The notes beneath the pieces are model-generated. The model had not been told where the DNA came from and did not search any database. It worked only from the letters and a program-made list of their open reading frames with translations. 64,000 bases of DNA from assembly GCA_947053655.1 (NCBI GenBank), contig CAMRTO010000003.1, positions 1-64,000 of the forward strand, given 5' to 3'. This DNA is from an uncultured Clostridia bacterium. Lineage in GTDB: Bacteria > Bacillota > Clostridia > Christensenellales > Borkfalkiaceae. The translations under genes were made by a program, and so were the position numbers. Below, piece after piece: positions 28,237 to 37,261 of this stretch. The stretch's first letter is position 1. Every line of letters starts with the position of its first letter.

Positions 28237-29533
28237 TCTCCTTTTTATTACGAAGGGCAGCCTTCGTTTTGCGTATTGCCTGAATTAAGGGACGTTTTGC
28301 GGGGCAGACGTATTCGCATGCTCCGCATTCTATGCAGTAAGCCACGTTTCCGTATTTCGCCGCCGAGTCAAAGTCGCCCGCCGCGGAATAGAAAGCCGTG
28401 TTCATGGGCATAAGGTGCATCGGGCAAACGTCCGCGCACATGCCGCAGTTGAGGCAGGGGGTAGGCTCGTCCGCAGCCGCTTCTTTTTTGTCGAGAAGAA
28501 GTATGCCCGCTGTCGCCTTATGCGTGTAATCGTTATAATCCTCAAGCGCGACGCCGGTCATGGGTCCGCCGGAGATAACTTTTTTGGGCAAAGACGCTTC
28601 TCCGCCGCAGTAGTCGACAATTGCCTGAACGGGAGTTCCCACCCTGACCCAAAGGTTTTTGGGTTGCTTTACGGCTTTGCCGGAAACGGTTAAAGCTCTT
28701 TCGTATAAAGGTTTGCCAAGCTCTATCGCTTCGCATACAGCAAAGCAGGTTGCCACGTTCTGAACCACGACGCCGTAATCGGCAGGCAGCTTGCCCGAAC
28801 CGACTTTCTTGCCTACGGTTACGTAAATAAGCTGTTTTTCGCCGCCCATGGGGTACTGCTTTCTTAAAATAACGGGTTGAATATCCTCGTATGCTTCAAA
28901 CGCTTTGACACAGTCGCGTTTGTTGGACTCTATGCCGATAATTATTTTTTCCGCGCCCAAGGCTTTGGCTATGTATCTTGCGCCGCGCGCAATTTCGTCC
29001 GTCTTTTCTATCATAAGGCGGTAATCGCACGTAAGATAGGGCTCGCACTCGGCGCCGTTTACAATCAGCGTGTCTATCGGCTTGTCCGTTCCTATTTTTA
29101 CCGCCGTCGGGAAGCCTGCGCCGCCCAGTCCGACTATGCCCGCTTGCTTAACGCGCGTTTTGATTTCCTCCGCCGAAGGGTCCGTAAGGGGGGACAGGTA
29201 GCTTTTTTCGTCTTTGCCGTCCGACTTGATGAAGATGAATTTTTCTTCTTTGCCTTTGGCGCCCGTAAGGTCTTTTATTTCCGTAACCGTGCCGCTTACG
29301 CTTGCGAATACGTCGGAAGAAATTTCCCCGTCCGCTTTTGCGATAAGTTCACCCTCTTTAACGGTCTTTCCGGCTTCCGTGACGGGTATCGCGGGGTTGC
29401 CTGACGACTGCGAGGTTGAAATTGCGACAATTTCGGGTACGGGCAATACTTCGAGGGCGGCGTCTTTTGAAATTGCTTTCATATCGCGCGGATGCACGCC
29501 GCCGAAATAGTATTTACCTTTTACTGCTTTCAA
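28223..29533 (-). CDS. rnfC: Rnf complex subunit RnfC
   Basis: GGVHPRDMK, GLGGAGFPTAVKI, VNGAECEPYLTCDYRLM, CLNCGMCADVCP, CIECGACEYVCP. Confidence 0.97.
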   Translation of the reverse strand: MKAVKGKYYFGGVHPRDMKAISKDAALEVLPVPEIVAISTSQSSGNPAIPVTEAGKTVKEGELIAKADGEISSDVFASVSGTVTEIKDLTGAKGKEEKFIFIKSDGKDEKSYLSPLTDPSAEEIKTRVKQAGIVGLGGAGFPTAVKIGTDKPIDTLIVNGAECEPYLTCDYRLMIEKTDEIARGARYIAKALGAEKIIIGIESNKRDCVKAFEAYEDIQPVILRKQYPMGGEKQLIYVTVGKKVGSGKLPADYGVVVQNVATCFAVCEAIELGKPLYERALTVSGKAVKQPKNLWVRVGTPVQAIVDYCGGEASLPKKVISGGPMTGVALEDYNDYTHKATAGILLLDKKEAAADEPTPCLNCGMCADVCPMHLMPMNTAFYSAAGDFDSAAKYGNVAYCIECGACEYVCPAKRPLIQAIRKTKAALRNKKENANG

Positions 29534-29581
29534 CTTTATTCTCTCCTTAATTTTTTTGGCTATATATAAAAAACCGTAAGG

Positions 29582-30139
29582 TTATTTATCCGTTTTATAA
29601 ACCGCTTTTAAAAAAACGTTTGTCGGTACTTTTTTGTAAATCAACATTATAACTCCGCCGACTATCGCGCCGGAAAGTATGCCTATAAGTATAAGGTAGG
29701 GCATATATCCGAACATCAGCGTCGTGCCGGAAATTATCACGAAAACTATGTTCTGCGTCACGTTATGCGCCGCCGCCGCCATAATGCTTACCGCCATAAG
29801 CGAAATTTTCGGGTAGGCGCAATACATAAGGACGGAGGAAACCGCCATGGAAACAACTCCGCCCGTGAAGCTGTACATTACTGCGGACAGATTGCCTGCG
29901 TAGATAGCGCCAAGTCCCGTGCGGACGGCTATTATAAGAAAAGCTTCCCACGGGGAGTAAAGGATAAGCGCCGCAAATGAAAATATGTTCGCAAGCCCCA
30001 TTTTCGCCCCGGGAATAAACATGGGCGGAAACTGGTTTTCAATTATGAACATAACAAGGCTTAAAGCGGTAAAAACGGCCAGTACGGCTATTTTTTTTGC
30101 CGCATATCTGCCTCTTTTCATATCGGTTCTCCAAGGCAC
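29582..30139 (-). CDS. Gx transporter family / heptaprenyl diphosphate synthase component I-like membrane protein
   Basis: AVFTALSLVMFIIENQFPPMFIPGAKMGLANIFSF. Confidence 0.87.
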   Translation of the reverse strand: MPWRTDMKRGRYAAKKIAVLAVFTALSLVMFIIENQFPPMFIPGAKMGLANIFSFAALILYSPWEAFLIIAVRTGLGAIYAGNLSAVMYSFTGGVVSMAVSSVLMYCAYPKISLMAVSIMAAAAHNVTQNIVFVIISGTTLMFGYMPYLILIGILSGAIVGGVIMLIYKKVPTNVFLKAVYKTDK

Positions 30140-30215
30140 AATATTCTTTATCCATTATAAACTATTTCTAATAATTAGTAAAGCAAAAAAATAAAAAAAT
30201 TTATTGTGCCGCGCC

Positions 30216-30244
30216 TTGACTTTAAGTTGGAATTTATTTATAAT
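30216..30244 (+). promoter_or_regulatory. Sigma-A promoter for M18 aminopeptidase gene
   Basis: TTGACT, 17 nt, TATAAT. Confidence 0.8.
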
Positions 30245-30279
30245 AATCACGGAATTAAAGTTATTTAAAGGAGATAAAA

Positions 30280-31650
30280 ATGGAACTTAAATATACCCGT
30301 AAAAACGTATACAAGGAAGCCGACGGCGCGGAGCTTGAAAAAATTTACGACTTCGCGGAAGGCTACAAACACTTTTTGGATAATTCTAAAACGGAGCGCG
30401 ACGCTTCGGTCGAGGCTGAAAAACTTGCACTGAAAAACGGCTTCAAGCCTTTCAGTTTTTCCGAAAAACTGAAAGCGGGCGACAAGCGTTACTTTCTGAA
30501 CAGGGGCAAAAATATTTTTCTTATAAAGGTCGGTAAGGAAGACGTGGCAAAGGACGGCATACGCATTATGGTCGCGCACGTGGATTCACCCCGCCTTGAC
30601 CTTAAACCCAACCCCATGTATGAGGAGGCGGGTCTTTGCTATCTTAAAACGCACTATTACGGCGGTATCAAAAAATACCAGTGGACGGCGATTCCCCTCG
30701 CGCTGCACGGCGTCGTAATGCTTCCCGGCGGAAAGAAAAAGGACATCTGCATCGGAGAGGAGGATTCCGACCCTATATTCTACATAACCGATCTTTTGCC
30801 TCACCTCGCTTCCGAGCAGAGCCAAAAGACGCTCGGTAAGGCGATAGAGGGTGAAAACCTCAACGCAGTTGTGGGCGGACTTCCCGCGGTGGATTGCGAC
30901 GAGGACGAAAAGGAAACCGTAAAAGCGGCTGTTTTAAATCTTCTCAATAAAAAGTACGGAATAACGGAAGTGGACTTCCAATGCTCCGAGCTTTGCTTCG
31001 TGCCCGCGGGTCGCGCGCGCGACGTAGGCTTCGACGGGGCTTTGATTTCCGCTTACGGTCACGACGATAAGGTTTGCGCTTATCCCGAAATGCGCGCCAT
31101 TTTCGACTGCGACTCTCCCCACACGGTCGTTGCGGTTTTTGCGGACAAAGAGGAGGTCGGCAGCGACGGCACGACCGGCATGCAGAGCAAGGTCATTTCC
31201 GACGTAATAGAAACTATCGCACATTCCTTTAACGCAAACCCCATTGAAGTGAGATACAATTCAAAATGTATTTCGGCGGACGTAACTGCGGGATACGACC
31301 CGACTTACGCTTCCGTATTCGAAAAGAGGAATTCGACCTTTATTTCCTGCGGCGCGGCTGTATCCAAGTACACCGGCGCGCGCGGCAAGTCGTCTACGAA
31401 CGACACATCCGCGGAGTACATGGGCTTTATACGCGACGTTTTCGATAAAGACGGCGTCATTTGGCAGACAGGAGAGCTGGGCGCAATCGACCTCGGAGGC
31501 GGCGGCACGGTAGCAAAGTATATAGGCAACCTCGGTATAGATACCGTAGACGTGGGCGTTCCCGTGCTCTCAATGCACGCCCCTTACGAGCTTATTTCAA
31601 AAGCGGACGTTTACGCGCTTTATAAAGCTTGTCTCGCTTTCTGCAAATAA
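30280..31650 (+). CDS. M18 family aminopeptidase
   Basis: IMVAHVDSPRLDLKPNP, FADKEEVGSDGTTGMQS, VDVGVPVLSMHAPYEL. Confidence 0.95.
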   Translation: MELKYTRKNVYKEADGAELEKIYDFAEGYKHFLDNSKTERDASVEAEKLALKNGFKPFSFSEKLKAGDKRYFLNRGKNIFLIKVGKEDVAKDGIRIMVAHVDSPRLDLKPNPMYEEAGLCYLKTHYYGGIKKYQWTAIPLALHGVVMLPGGKKKDICIGEEDSDPIFYITDLLPHLASEQSQKTLGKAIEGENLNAVVGGLPAVDCDEDEKETVKAAVLNLLNKKYGITEVDFQCSELCFVPAGRARDVGFDGALISAYGHDDKVCAYPEMRAIFDCDSPHTVVAVFADKEEVGSDGTTGMQSKVISDVIETIAHSFNANPIEVRYNSKCISADVTAGYDPTYASVFEKRNSTFISCGAAVSKYTGARGKSSTNDTSAEYMGFIRDVFDKDGVIWQTGELGAIDLGGGGTVAKYIGNLGIDTVDVGVPVLSMHAPYELISKADVYALYKACLAFCK

Positions 31651-31664
31651 TTTCAGTTGACAAC

Positions 31665-31698
31665 CGACAGCCCGCGGCGCATGCGCCGCGGGCTGTCG
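31665..31698 (+). terminator. Hairpin terminator
   Basis: cgacagcccgcggcgcatgcgccgcgggctgtcg perfect inverted repeat. Confidence 0.75.
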
Positions 31699-31776
31699 TA
31701 ATTTATTTGTAAAATATTTTTAAAAGCCTTATAATATTTATCGGCGGCGGTTTTTTAACTTATTACAGACCACACT

Positions 31777-31890
31777 TGGCTGCGTTCCGGCATTACCGAA
31801 GATGCGTACTTCTCTTATTACATGACTTCATCAGGGCACTGGTACAATGCCTACGGCGCACGTCGGTTAGCTGTGCGGCCTGCGCTTTAC
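31777..31890 (+). pseudogene. Variable-core cassette 1 (C-terminal DUF6273-like/C-type-lectin-like fragment, no start codon context)
   Basis: WLRSGITEDAYFSYYMTSSGHWYNAYGARRLAVRPALY; edges DNA-identical to cassettes 2 and 3. Confidence 0.7.
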
Positions 31891-31897
31891 ATGAAAG

Positions 31898-31918
31898 AAG
31901 CATTGCGTTATAATGCTT
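31898..31918. repeat. Inter-cassette stem-loop 1
   Basis: aagcatt-gcgttat-aatgctt, identical to 32073..32093. Confidence 0.8.
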
Positions 31919-31954
31919 GCGGCGGCGGTTTTTATAACTTATTACAGGCTCACT

Positions 31955-32065
31955 TGGCTGCGTTCCGGCGGTTACGACCGTGGTTGGCAATGTCAAACTG
32001 TGGTTGCGGAGTATTGGGACTGCCATTATCCTGCAAGCCGTCAAGCTGTGCGGCCTGCGCTTTAC
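31955..32065 (+). pseudogene. Variable-core cassette 2
   Basis: WLRSGGYDRGWQCQTVVAEYWDCHYPASRQAVRPALY. Confidence 0.7.
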
Positions 32066-32072
32066 ACGAAGG

Positions 32073-32093
32073 AAGCATTGCGTTATAATGCTT
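32073..32093. repeat. Inter-cassette stem-loop 2
   Basis: aagcatt-gcgttat-aatgctt. Confidence 0.8.
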
Positions 32094-32116
32094 GCGACGG
32101 CGGTTTTTTAACTTAT

Positions 32117-32232
32117 TGGGCTGCGTTCCGGCGGTGTCGGAGCTGCGTACGATTGTTATTACATAACTTCCTCAGAGTACTGGGACGTTACGTACGCTAA
32201 GTGTCTTTTAGCTGTGCGGCCTGCGCTTTACA
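32117..32232 (+). pseudogene. Variable-core cassette 3 (1-nt frameshift at the W/LRS junction)
   Basis: (W)LRSGGVGAAYDCYYITSSEYWDVTYAKCLLAVRPALY. Confidence 0.7.
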
Positions 32233-32236
32233 AAAA

Positions 32237-32349
32237 AGGCTTCTCCTTGGCGGAGAAGCTCCGCGTAGCGGTGATGAGGGGCTTTATCAATCCCCCCTCA
32301 TCCGTCCTGACCTTACGGTCAGTCCACCTTCCCCCGAGGGGGAAGGCTA
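32237..32349. repeat. MITE/REP-like interspersed palindromic repeat
   Basis: ggcttctccttggcggagaagc...gatgagggg / cccctcatccgtcctgaccttacggtcagtccaccttcccccgagggggaaggct, inverted halves. Confidence 0.75.
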
Positions 32350-32473
32350 AATTAAACAACCGCAATTACAGTATCCGGAAAGTACAATGACTTTCGGACA
32401 GATTAATTTCTGATTAATTGAAAACTTAAAAATTTTCATAATTTCAGTGAAGGGAACCGCCGTCATGCCCCCT

Positions 32474-32826
32474 CAGATTCTTCGTTTCACTCAGAATGAC
32501 AGCGAGGAGTGCAAAGTGTCGCTACGCTCGCGCAGAATCACAAAATATGTCATCCTGAGGCTTGCCGTAAGGAGCGAAGCGACGGAATTGCGATTGTTAC
32601 GCACTGCGTCAATCGCGTCAGTATCTGAAAGATTCTTCACCCCGTAAAGGGGTTCAGAATGACAAAAAGCTTCATTCGGAATGTCAGCAAAACGTCATAC
32701 TGAGCTTCAGCGAAGTATCTGGAAGATTGCTCGTTTCACTTTGCACATTAAATTGAAAAGATTCTTCACTTCGTTCAGAATGACAATGAAGTGTGCAAAT
32801 CATCGCTGCGCTCGCGCAGAATGACA
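32474..32826. repeat. Cluster of degenerate agattcttc...tcagaatgac palindromic intergenic repeats
   Basis: cagattcttcgtttcactcagaatgac 32474; gattcttcaccccgtaaaggggttcagaatgac ~32630; agattcttcacttcgttcagaatgac ~32759; extra half copies. Confidence 0.8.
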
Positions 32827-32930
32827 CGACAAAAGGGGCGCAACCGATCCGACCTTAACGCGACGGCGCGTATCGAACGCGCATTCGGGTTATAAGCTTT
32901 TTCGTAAAGCGGTCGGGTTAAATAAAGAAA

Positions 32931-32960
32931 AAGCCGCAACGCTTAAAAGCGTTGCGGCTT
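32931..32960. terminator. Terminator
   Basis: aagccgcaacgcttaaaagcgttgcggctt. Confidence 0.8.
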
Positions 32961-32974
32961 ATAAATTAATTACT

Positions 32975-34198
32975 TTATTTGGAATACGGCAGTACGCTGT
33001 AAACGTTTTTAAGCTTTTCACGGGTGTAAAGCCTGTATTTTTTGCATGCGCATTCGAAAAGCACGTAAACCCTGTTGTTCAGGTTGCACATACCTTCGGA
33101 CATGGAGGGTACGTCGTAAATATTCGTCAGCGCTTCCTTGTCGTTCATATCTACAAAGAATACCTGTAAAGATTTGTCCGTGTAATCGTTTCCCGTTTTC
33201 GTCGTGACACCGTCGTAAGCAAAGTTTACGCCCGCGACGGAGGAAAAAGATTTTCCGTTTTCGGAAGCGTTGACTTTATTCCAGTCGAAGCATATCAAAG
33301 CGGAATTTTTCAGTCCGTAGCTTTGCGAAAGCACAAGCGTGCCGTTGTTGGTGTTGGACGTCCTGCCGGAAAAAGCTATGCCCTGTATTTTTTCGGGTAT
33401 GGAATAAATCTTCTGTATTTTCGGAACTCTGTTTGCTTCGGCGACGTTATCGTCAAGCAATTTCTGCAAGCCGTATTCCGAGCCGTTGTCGATACTGTAT
33501 TCGTACATAAGCGCCGTGTTTTTATAACCGTTGCGTGTGGTAAGGCGGTGGGTTGTGTCCGTTTCCCAGTTGCCTTTACGGTAAAATTCGCCTACGTAAA
33601 GCTTGTCGTATCCGACGGAAGTTGTGTTGGGGTTGTCGTAATAGTAGCAAAAGTCGGCGCCGCAGTTGGCTTTGAAGGAGGAGGTGAAGGTTATCTTCTT
33701 TTCGAAATTGGTCGCTCCGTCCAAAAACTTGCCGGAAGCCTTGTCGACGATTTCATGTATTATGTTTTTGCCTTTTTCACGGTATTGCTCGCTTGCCTTG
33801 GCGACGTAAACGGTGCTTTCGCTTGTGACCCAAAGCGTGTTGCCGTTAGTTGCAATGCCGCCGCAGTGTCCGTAGTAGTCGGTGTGTTCGCCGTCGGGAT
33901 TTTTCATTGTAACGTAACCGAGGTACCCGTCTACGGACCCCGTAACGTATATGCGCGAGGGCGACTTGTCCGTCATATAGGCTGTGATAAGAAAGTAACT
34001 TTGGTCGTCCGTCTGATATACGCCCATGCCCTGCGGCACGGCGCCTTCGTCCAGCCCGGGGATTGAAAATTCCTTTCTGAAATTTTTGCGCAGGTCGGGA
34101 TAGCTGTCCCCCGCAAACCATACAATCAAAAATACGGCAATGAAAATCAGTACCGAAAAAACCGCCGTAAGCGAAATAAACAGTTTGGTGTGCTTCAT
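32975..34198 (-). CDS. Membrane-anchored extracytoplasmic protein, likely beta-propeller-like, unknown function
   Basis: N-terminal TM; repeated short beta-rich segments (FLITAYM, IYVTGSVDGYLGYV, GGIATNGNTLWVTSESTVYVA, KIQGIAFSG). Confidence 0.7.
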   Translation of the reverse strand: MKHTKLFISLTAVFSVLIFIAVFLIVWFAGDSYPDLRKNFRKEFSIPGLDEGAVPQGMGVYQTDDQSYFLITAYMTDKSPSRIYVTGSVDGYLGYVTMKNPDGEHTDYYGHCGGIATNGNTLWVTSESTVYVAKASEQYREKGKNIIHEIVDKASGKFLDGATNFEKKITFTSSFKANCGADFCYYYDNPNTTSVGYDKLYVGEFYRKGNWETDTTHRLTTRNGYKNTALMYEYSIDNGSEYGLQKLLDDNVAEANRVPKIQKIYSIPEKIQGIAFSGRTSNTNNGTLVLSQSYGLKNSALICFDWNKVNASENGKSFSSVAGVNFAYDGVTTKTGNDYTDKSLQVFFVDMNDKEALTNIYDVPSMSEGMCNLNNRVYVLFECACKKYRLYTREKLKNVYSVLPYSK

Positions 34199-34294
34199 TT
34201 TATTATCCTCTTTAAATTATTGTACCAAACGGCTGAAAAAAAATCAAATACTATTTACTTGATATTTGCAAGGTTCTTCGTTATAATATAATAA

Positions 34295-35191
34295 ATGAAT
34301 ATAATATTGTTTTTCTGGAACCTGATAAAGCCCAAAAACTGGCTTATTCTTTTAAGTATGATAATAAACGTGGGCATATGCATCGCGCTTGCCGCGTACG
34401 TTTCTTATCTTTTCGGGCTTGAAAACAGGTACATACTTTATATTTCGCTCGGCGTGGTAGGGCTTTACGCTTTGCTTGAAATTATTATGCTTACGCCCGT
34501 AGGGGAGGCAATCTTGCGCAGCAAAATGAAGATGAAGCCCCTGCCCGAGACGTCGTGGGTATATTCCGTTTTCGAAACGGTGCGCGCCAGGACGGAAAGC
34601 TTTAACAAGTGGCTGTCGCCGCGCGTAAAATTATATTACACGCCTACAAACGACGTAAACGCCTTCGCGCTCGGCTCGCGTACGGTGTGCGTAACAAGCG
34701 GACTCACTTATCTGCCGCCTTCGCAGATAGAAGGCATTCTGGCGCACGAGTTCGGACATATCAATTATTACGATTCATACGTTTCCGTAGTGGCGCGGCA
34801 CGGCAACCTGCTGTTTTACATAGCCGTAGTTCTGGTAACGCAGTTTATATCGCTTTTTGCATTCGTTTTCGATACTGCAATTTCAAAGCGGTTCGGCAAC
34901 GCGTATTTTTTCAGACTTGCCGTAAATTTTGTCGGAAATATGTTAATAACCTTAGTGTCGCTGATAAGCGGCGCGCTGTTCTGCGCGCGCAGCAGGATAG
35001 TGGAATATAAGGCGGACGCATTTGCCGCGAAGATAGGCGAGGGCAGGAACCTGCGCGACGGACTTATAACAATTTCCGGCGGCGGCGCACCTGCGAAAAA
35101 GACGAGCCTGTACGAAAGAATGATGGGCACTCATCCGCCCACAAACAAGCGTATAGAAAAATTGAACGCTCTTATAGGATACGGGGTATGA
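34295..35191 (+). CDS. M48 family (HtpX-like) membrane metallopeptidase
   Basis: ILAHEFGHINYYD (HExxH), IVEYKADAFAA. Confidence 0.93.
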   Translation: MNIILFFWNLIKPKNWLILLSMIINVGICIALAAYVSYLFGLENRYILYISLGVVGLYALLEIIMLTPVGEAILRSKMKMKPLPETSWVYSVFETVRARTESFNKWLSPRVKLYYTPTNDVNAFALGSRTVCVTSGLTYLPPSQIEGILAHEFGHINYYDSYVSVVARHGNLLFYIAVVLVTQFISLFAFVFDTAISKRFGNAYFFRLAVNFVGNMLITLVSLISGALFCARSRIVEYKADAFAAKIGEGRNLRDGLITISGGGAPAKKTSLYERMMGTHPPTNKRIEKLNALIGYGV

Positions 35192-36036
35192 AAAGATTTA
35201 TAAAATATTCGCTGTTTGCCTTGGCGTTTTCGCTGTGCACGGCGCTTTTTGCTGGCTGCTCGGGGTGCGTCTGGTTTCCGTTTGTTTTCGTTAACAGTTG
35301 TAAAAGCTGCTCAAACGACCGTTCGTCGCTTTGGGCTTTGCGGGGGGCGGATTGGGTGTCGTTTTCAGACGAAGAAAACCGTTTGGGCTTCCGCATAACA
35401 GACGGCAATTATTTCGGCGGGTACGGTTATATAACGGTGGAAGGCGAAAGTACGAGAGCCTTTTTCGATATTAACGGCTATTACGGAAAAATAGACGTTT
35501 ATCTTGTCGACGATATTACAAATAACAACCCGCTTTTTATTTTCGAAGCCGAATACGTGAATAAGAACGGTAAACAGGGCATTAAAATAGAGTCCACGGT
35601 CAGATCCGCTTCGGGCGACGATTACGGGGGCGTATTTCTTAATATGACCAAAGTTACCGACAAATCGCAGATAAAACCGTATGAATATTTTGTCACGTTT
35701 TCGGACACGGACGGAAATTTACGTGTAAGAGGCGACGAATCTTCTAATATGTTCACGACCCGTCTTTACGGTTATGCGACCGTGGTGACGGAGGGGCGCG
35801 ACCGTGAAGTCGAAATAGAAATATTTTTCAGGGACGATTTCACTTTCGTAATTTACGATTTGACTTTGATGCCGTCGGTATTGGTTGACGCTGAAAACAA
35901 GCCGGTTGTTTACGGTACTTACGAACGTATCGAAGAAAAGACGTATTCGCTTTATATAATCGAAGACAGGCTTTTTACGACAGAAGTCGCGCGGGAACAG
36001 TTTTCGGCTTATCCGTATATAACGCTTTGCGCGTAA
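35188..36036 (+). CDS. Lipoprotein, unknown function
   Basis: Lipobox LFAGCSGC; ATGA overlap with upstream M48 gene. Confidence 0.72.
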   Translation: MKRFIKYSLFALAFSLCTALFAGCSGCVWFPFVFVNSCKSCSNDRSSLWALRGADWVSFSDEENRLGFRITDGNYFGGYGYITVEGESTRAFFDINGYYGKIDVYLVDDITNNNPLFIFEAEYVNKNGKQGIKIESTVRSASGDDYGGVFLNMTKVTDKSQIKPYEYFVTFSDTDGNLRVRGDESSNMFTTRLYGYATVVTEGRDREVEIEIFFRDDFTFVIYDLTLMPSVLVDAENKPVVYGTYERIEEKTYSLYIIEDRLFTTEVAREQFSAYPYITLCA

Positions 36037-36042
36037 ACAAAT

Positions 36043-36076
36043 AAAAACATTCCGTAAAATACGGAATGTTTTTTTT
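36043..36076 (+). terminator. Terminator
   Basis: aaaaacattccgtaaaatacggaatgttttttt. Confidence 0.85.
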
Positions 36077-36129
36077 AATGAAAATTTTAAAACGCCTTAC
36101 CCGCGGTAAAGGGGAAGGCGCGAAGAAAA

Positions 36130-36489
36130 TTATCCGAAAATCCCCTTTAAAATCAATCCGAAAATAAACGTCGCCGCCGCGCCGATAAACGCCAGCATTA
36201 TGCGGAAAGCTATGTCGCGCTGGCGTTGCAGTGCGGCGCGCTTATATGCGAAGCCGTTTTCTTTAAGGTTGATAACGTACATTTTTTCGCCCTTTCGCTC
36301 TGAAATTATAAGGTCGAAATATCCGTCGTTTTTCAAATCGTTCAAAATGCCGTCTATTTTTTCGGGGGTGAATTTTTTCTTTGCGGGAAGTACGGACAGA
36401 ATATCCACGGGGGAGACCAGACAGCCCTCAGTGCCGTCGCACAGGCTGTACACCGCGGACATGACGCAGTTTTCGTTTTTGGAAAGCAT
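36130..36489 (-). CDS. Winged-helix-like N-terminal domain plus C-terminal TM, unknown
   Basis: KIDGILNDLKNDGYFDLIISERKGEKMYVINLKENG...FRIMLAFIGAAATFIFGLIL. Confidence 0.7.
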   Translation of the reverse strand: MLSKNENCVMSAVYSLCDGTEGCLVSPVDILSVLPAKKKFTPEKIDGILNDLKNDGYFDLIISERKGEKMYVINLKENGFAYKRAALQRQRDIAFRIMLAFIGAAATFIFGLILKGIFG

Positions 36490-36490
36490 G

Positions 36491-36868
36491 CTATACGAAG
36501 GCGAATATCACCGAAATTATCAGACTGCCCAGCGCGCCGCCGACGAAAGCCGAAAAGAATACGGGGTCGAAAAATTTTCTGCGTTCGGTTTCTTCGGTAT
36601 AGCTTTCTTCGGCTTCGCCGTCGTCTTCAGGCTGTTCTTCCGCGTATTCTTTAAGCGGCGCGACGCAGTACATGTCCCCGCGTGAATATTTTAAGTCGAT
36701 GTAACCGTCGTTTCTCAAAGCCGTAAGCACCCTGTCAAGCTCTCTGTCGGAGGTTTCGCAACCGTCGGGGAAAGCTTCGTAAAATTCGTCCTCGGCTATA
36801 ATGACGTATCTTCCCGCAGGACTTAAAGAATGTATTTTTTCGAGTACGGCGATGCAATTTCTGTCCAT
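36491..36868 (-). CDS. Paralogue-like winged-helix plus TM protein
   Basis: ELDRVLTALRNDGYIDLKYSRGDMYCVAPLKEYAEE...FFSAFVGGALGSLIISVIFAFV. Confidence 0.7.
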   Translation of the reverse strand: MDRNCIAVLEKIHSLSPAGRYVIIAEDEFYEAFPDGCETSDRELDRVLTALRNDGYIDLKYSRGDMYCVAPLKEYAEEQPEDDGEAEESYTEETERRKFFDPVFFSAFVGGALGSLIISVIFAFV

Positions 36869-36916
36869 ATTACTTATAATATTGACGGATTTTGCCGTGT
36901 TTTATACCTGTTGCGT

Positions 36917-37261
36917 TTATTTTACCGCCGACCAGATAATTCCGCCCGCAAAAACGGCAACGGACAGCCCCAGCGCGACGTACGCGCAAACCGTCACGAA
37001 TATAAGATTTTTGAAGTTATTCTTCTTTTTCTGCACGTTTGCGAACGTCAGCGAGGCAAGGCTGAGCAATACGGAGGATATAAGCGCATAAATCCCGAGC
37101 TTGGTGAACATAAGCCCGAACGCCGCTATTGCGGCTATAGTAAGAGCTATAGAAACATACGCGAACGCCTTGCCGGTGTACGGCGCGAGAGGGGCGCGGT
37201 TTTCGTCTTTTTTCCTATTCATTTTCTTTCGCCTTTTCGCCGTGACTTTCAGGGTCGGCAA
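36917..37261 (-). CDS. Small polytopic membrane protein
   Basis: Hydrophobic segments; 3' of and overlapping the rqcH stop region. Confidence 0.65.
   Translation of the reverse strand: MPTLKVTAKRRKKMNRKKDENRAPLAPYTGKAFAYVSIALTIAAIAAFGLMFTKLGIYALISSVLLSLASLTFANVQKKKNNFKNLIFVTVCAYVALGLSVAVFAGGIIWSAVK

Noticed and set aside
31822-32200. ORFs 31822..32088 and 31913..32200 as genes
   Set aside because: They overlap in different frames and cross cassette boundaries with no RBS; treated as fragments of cassettes.
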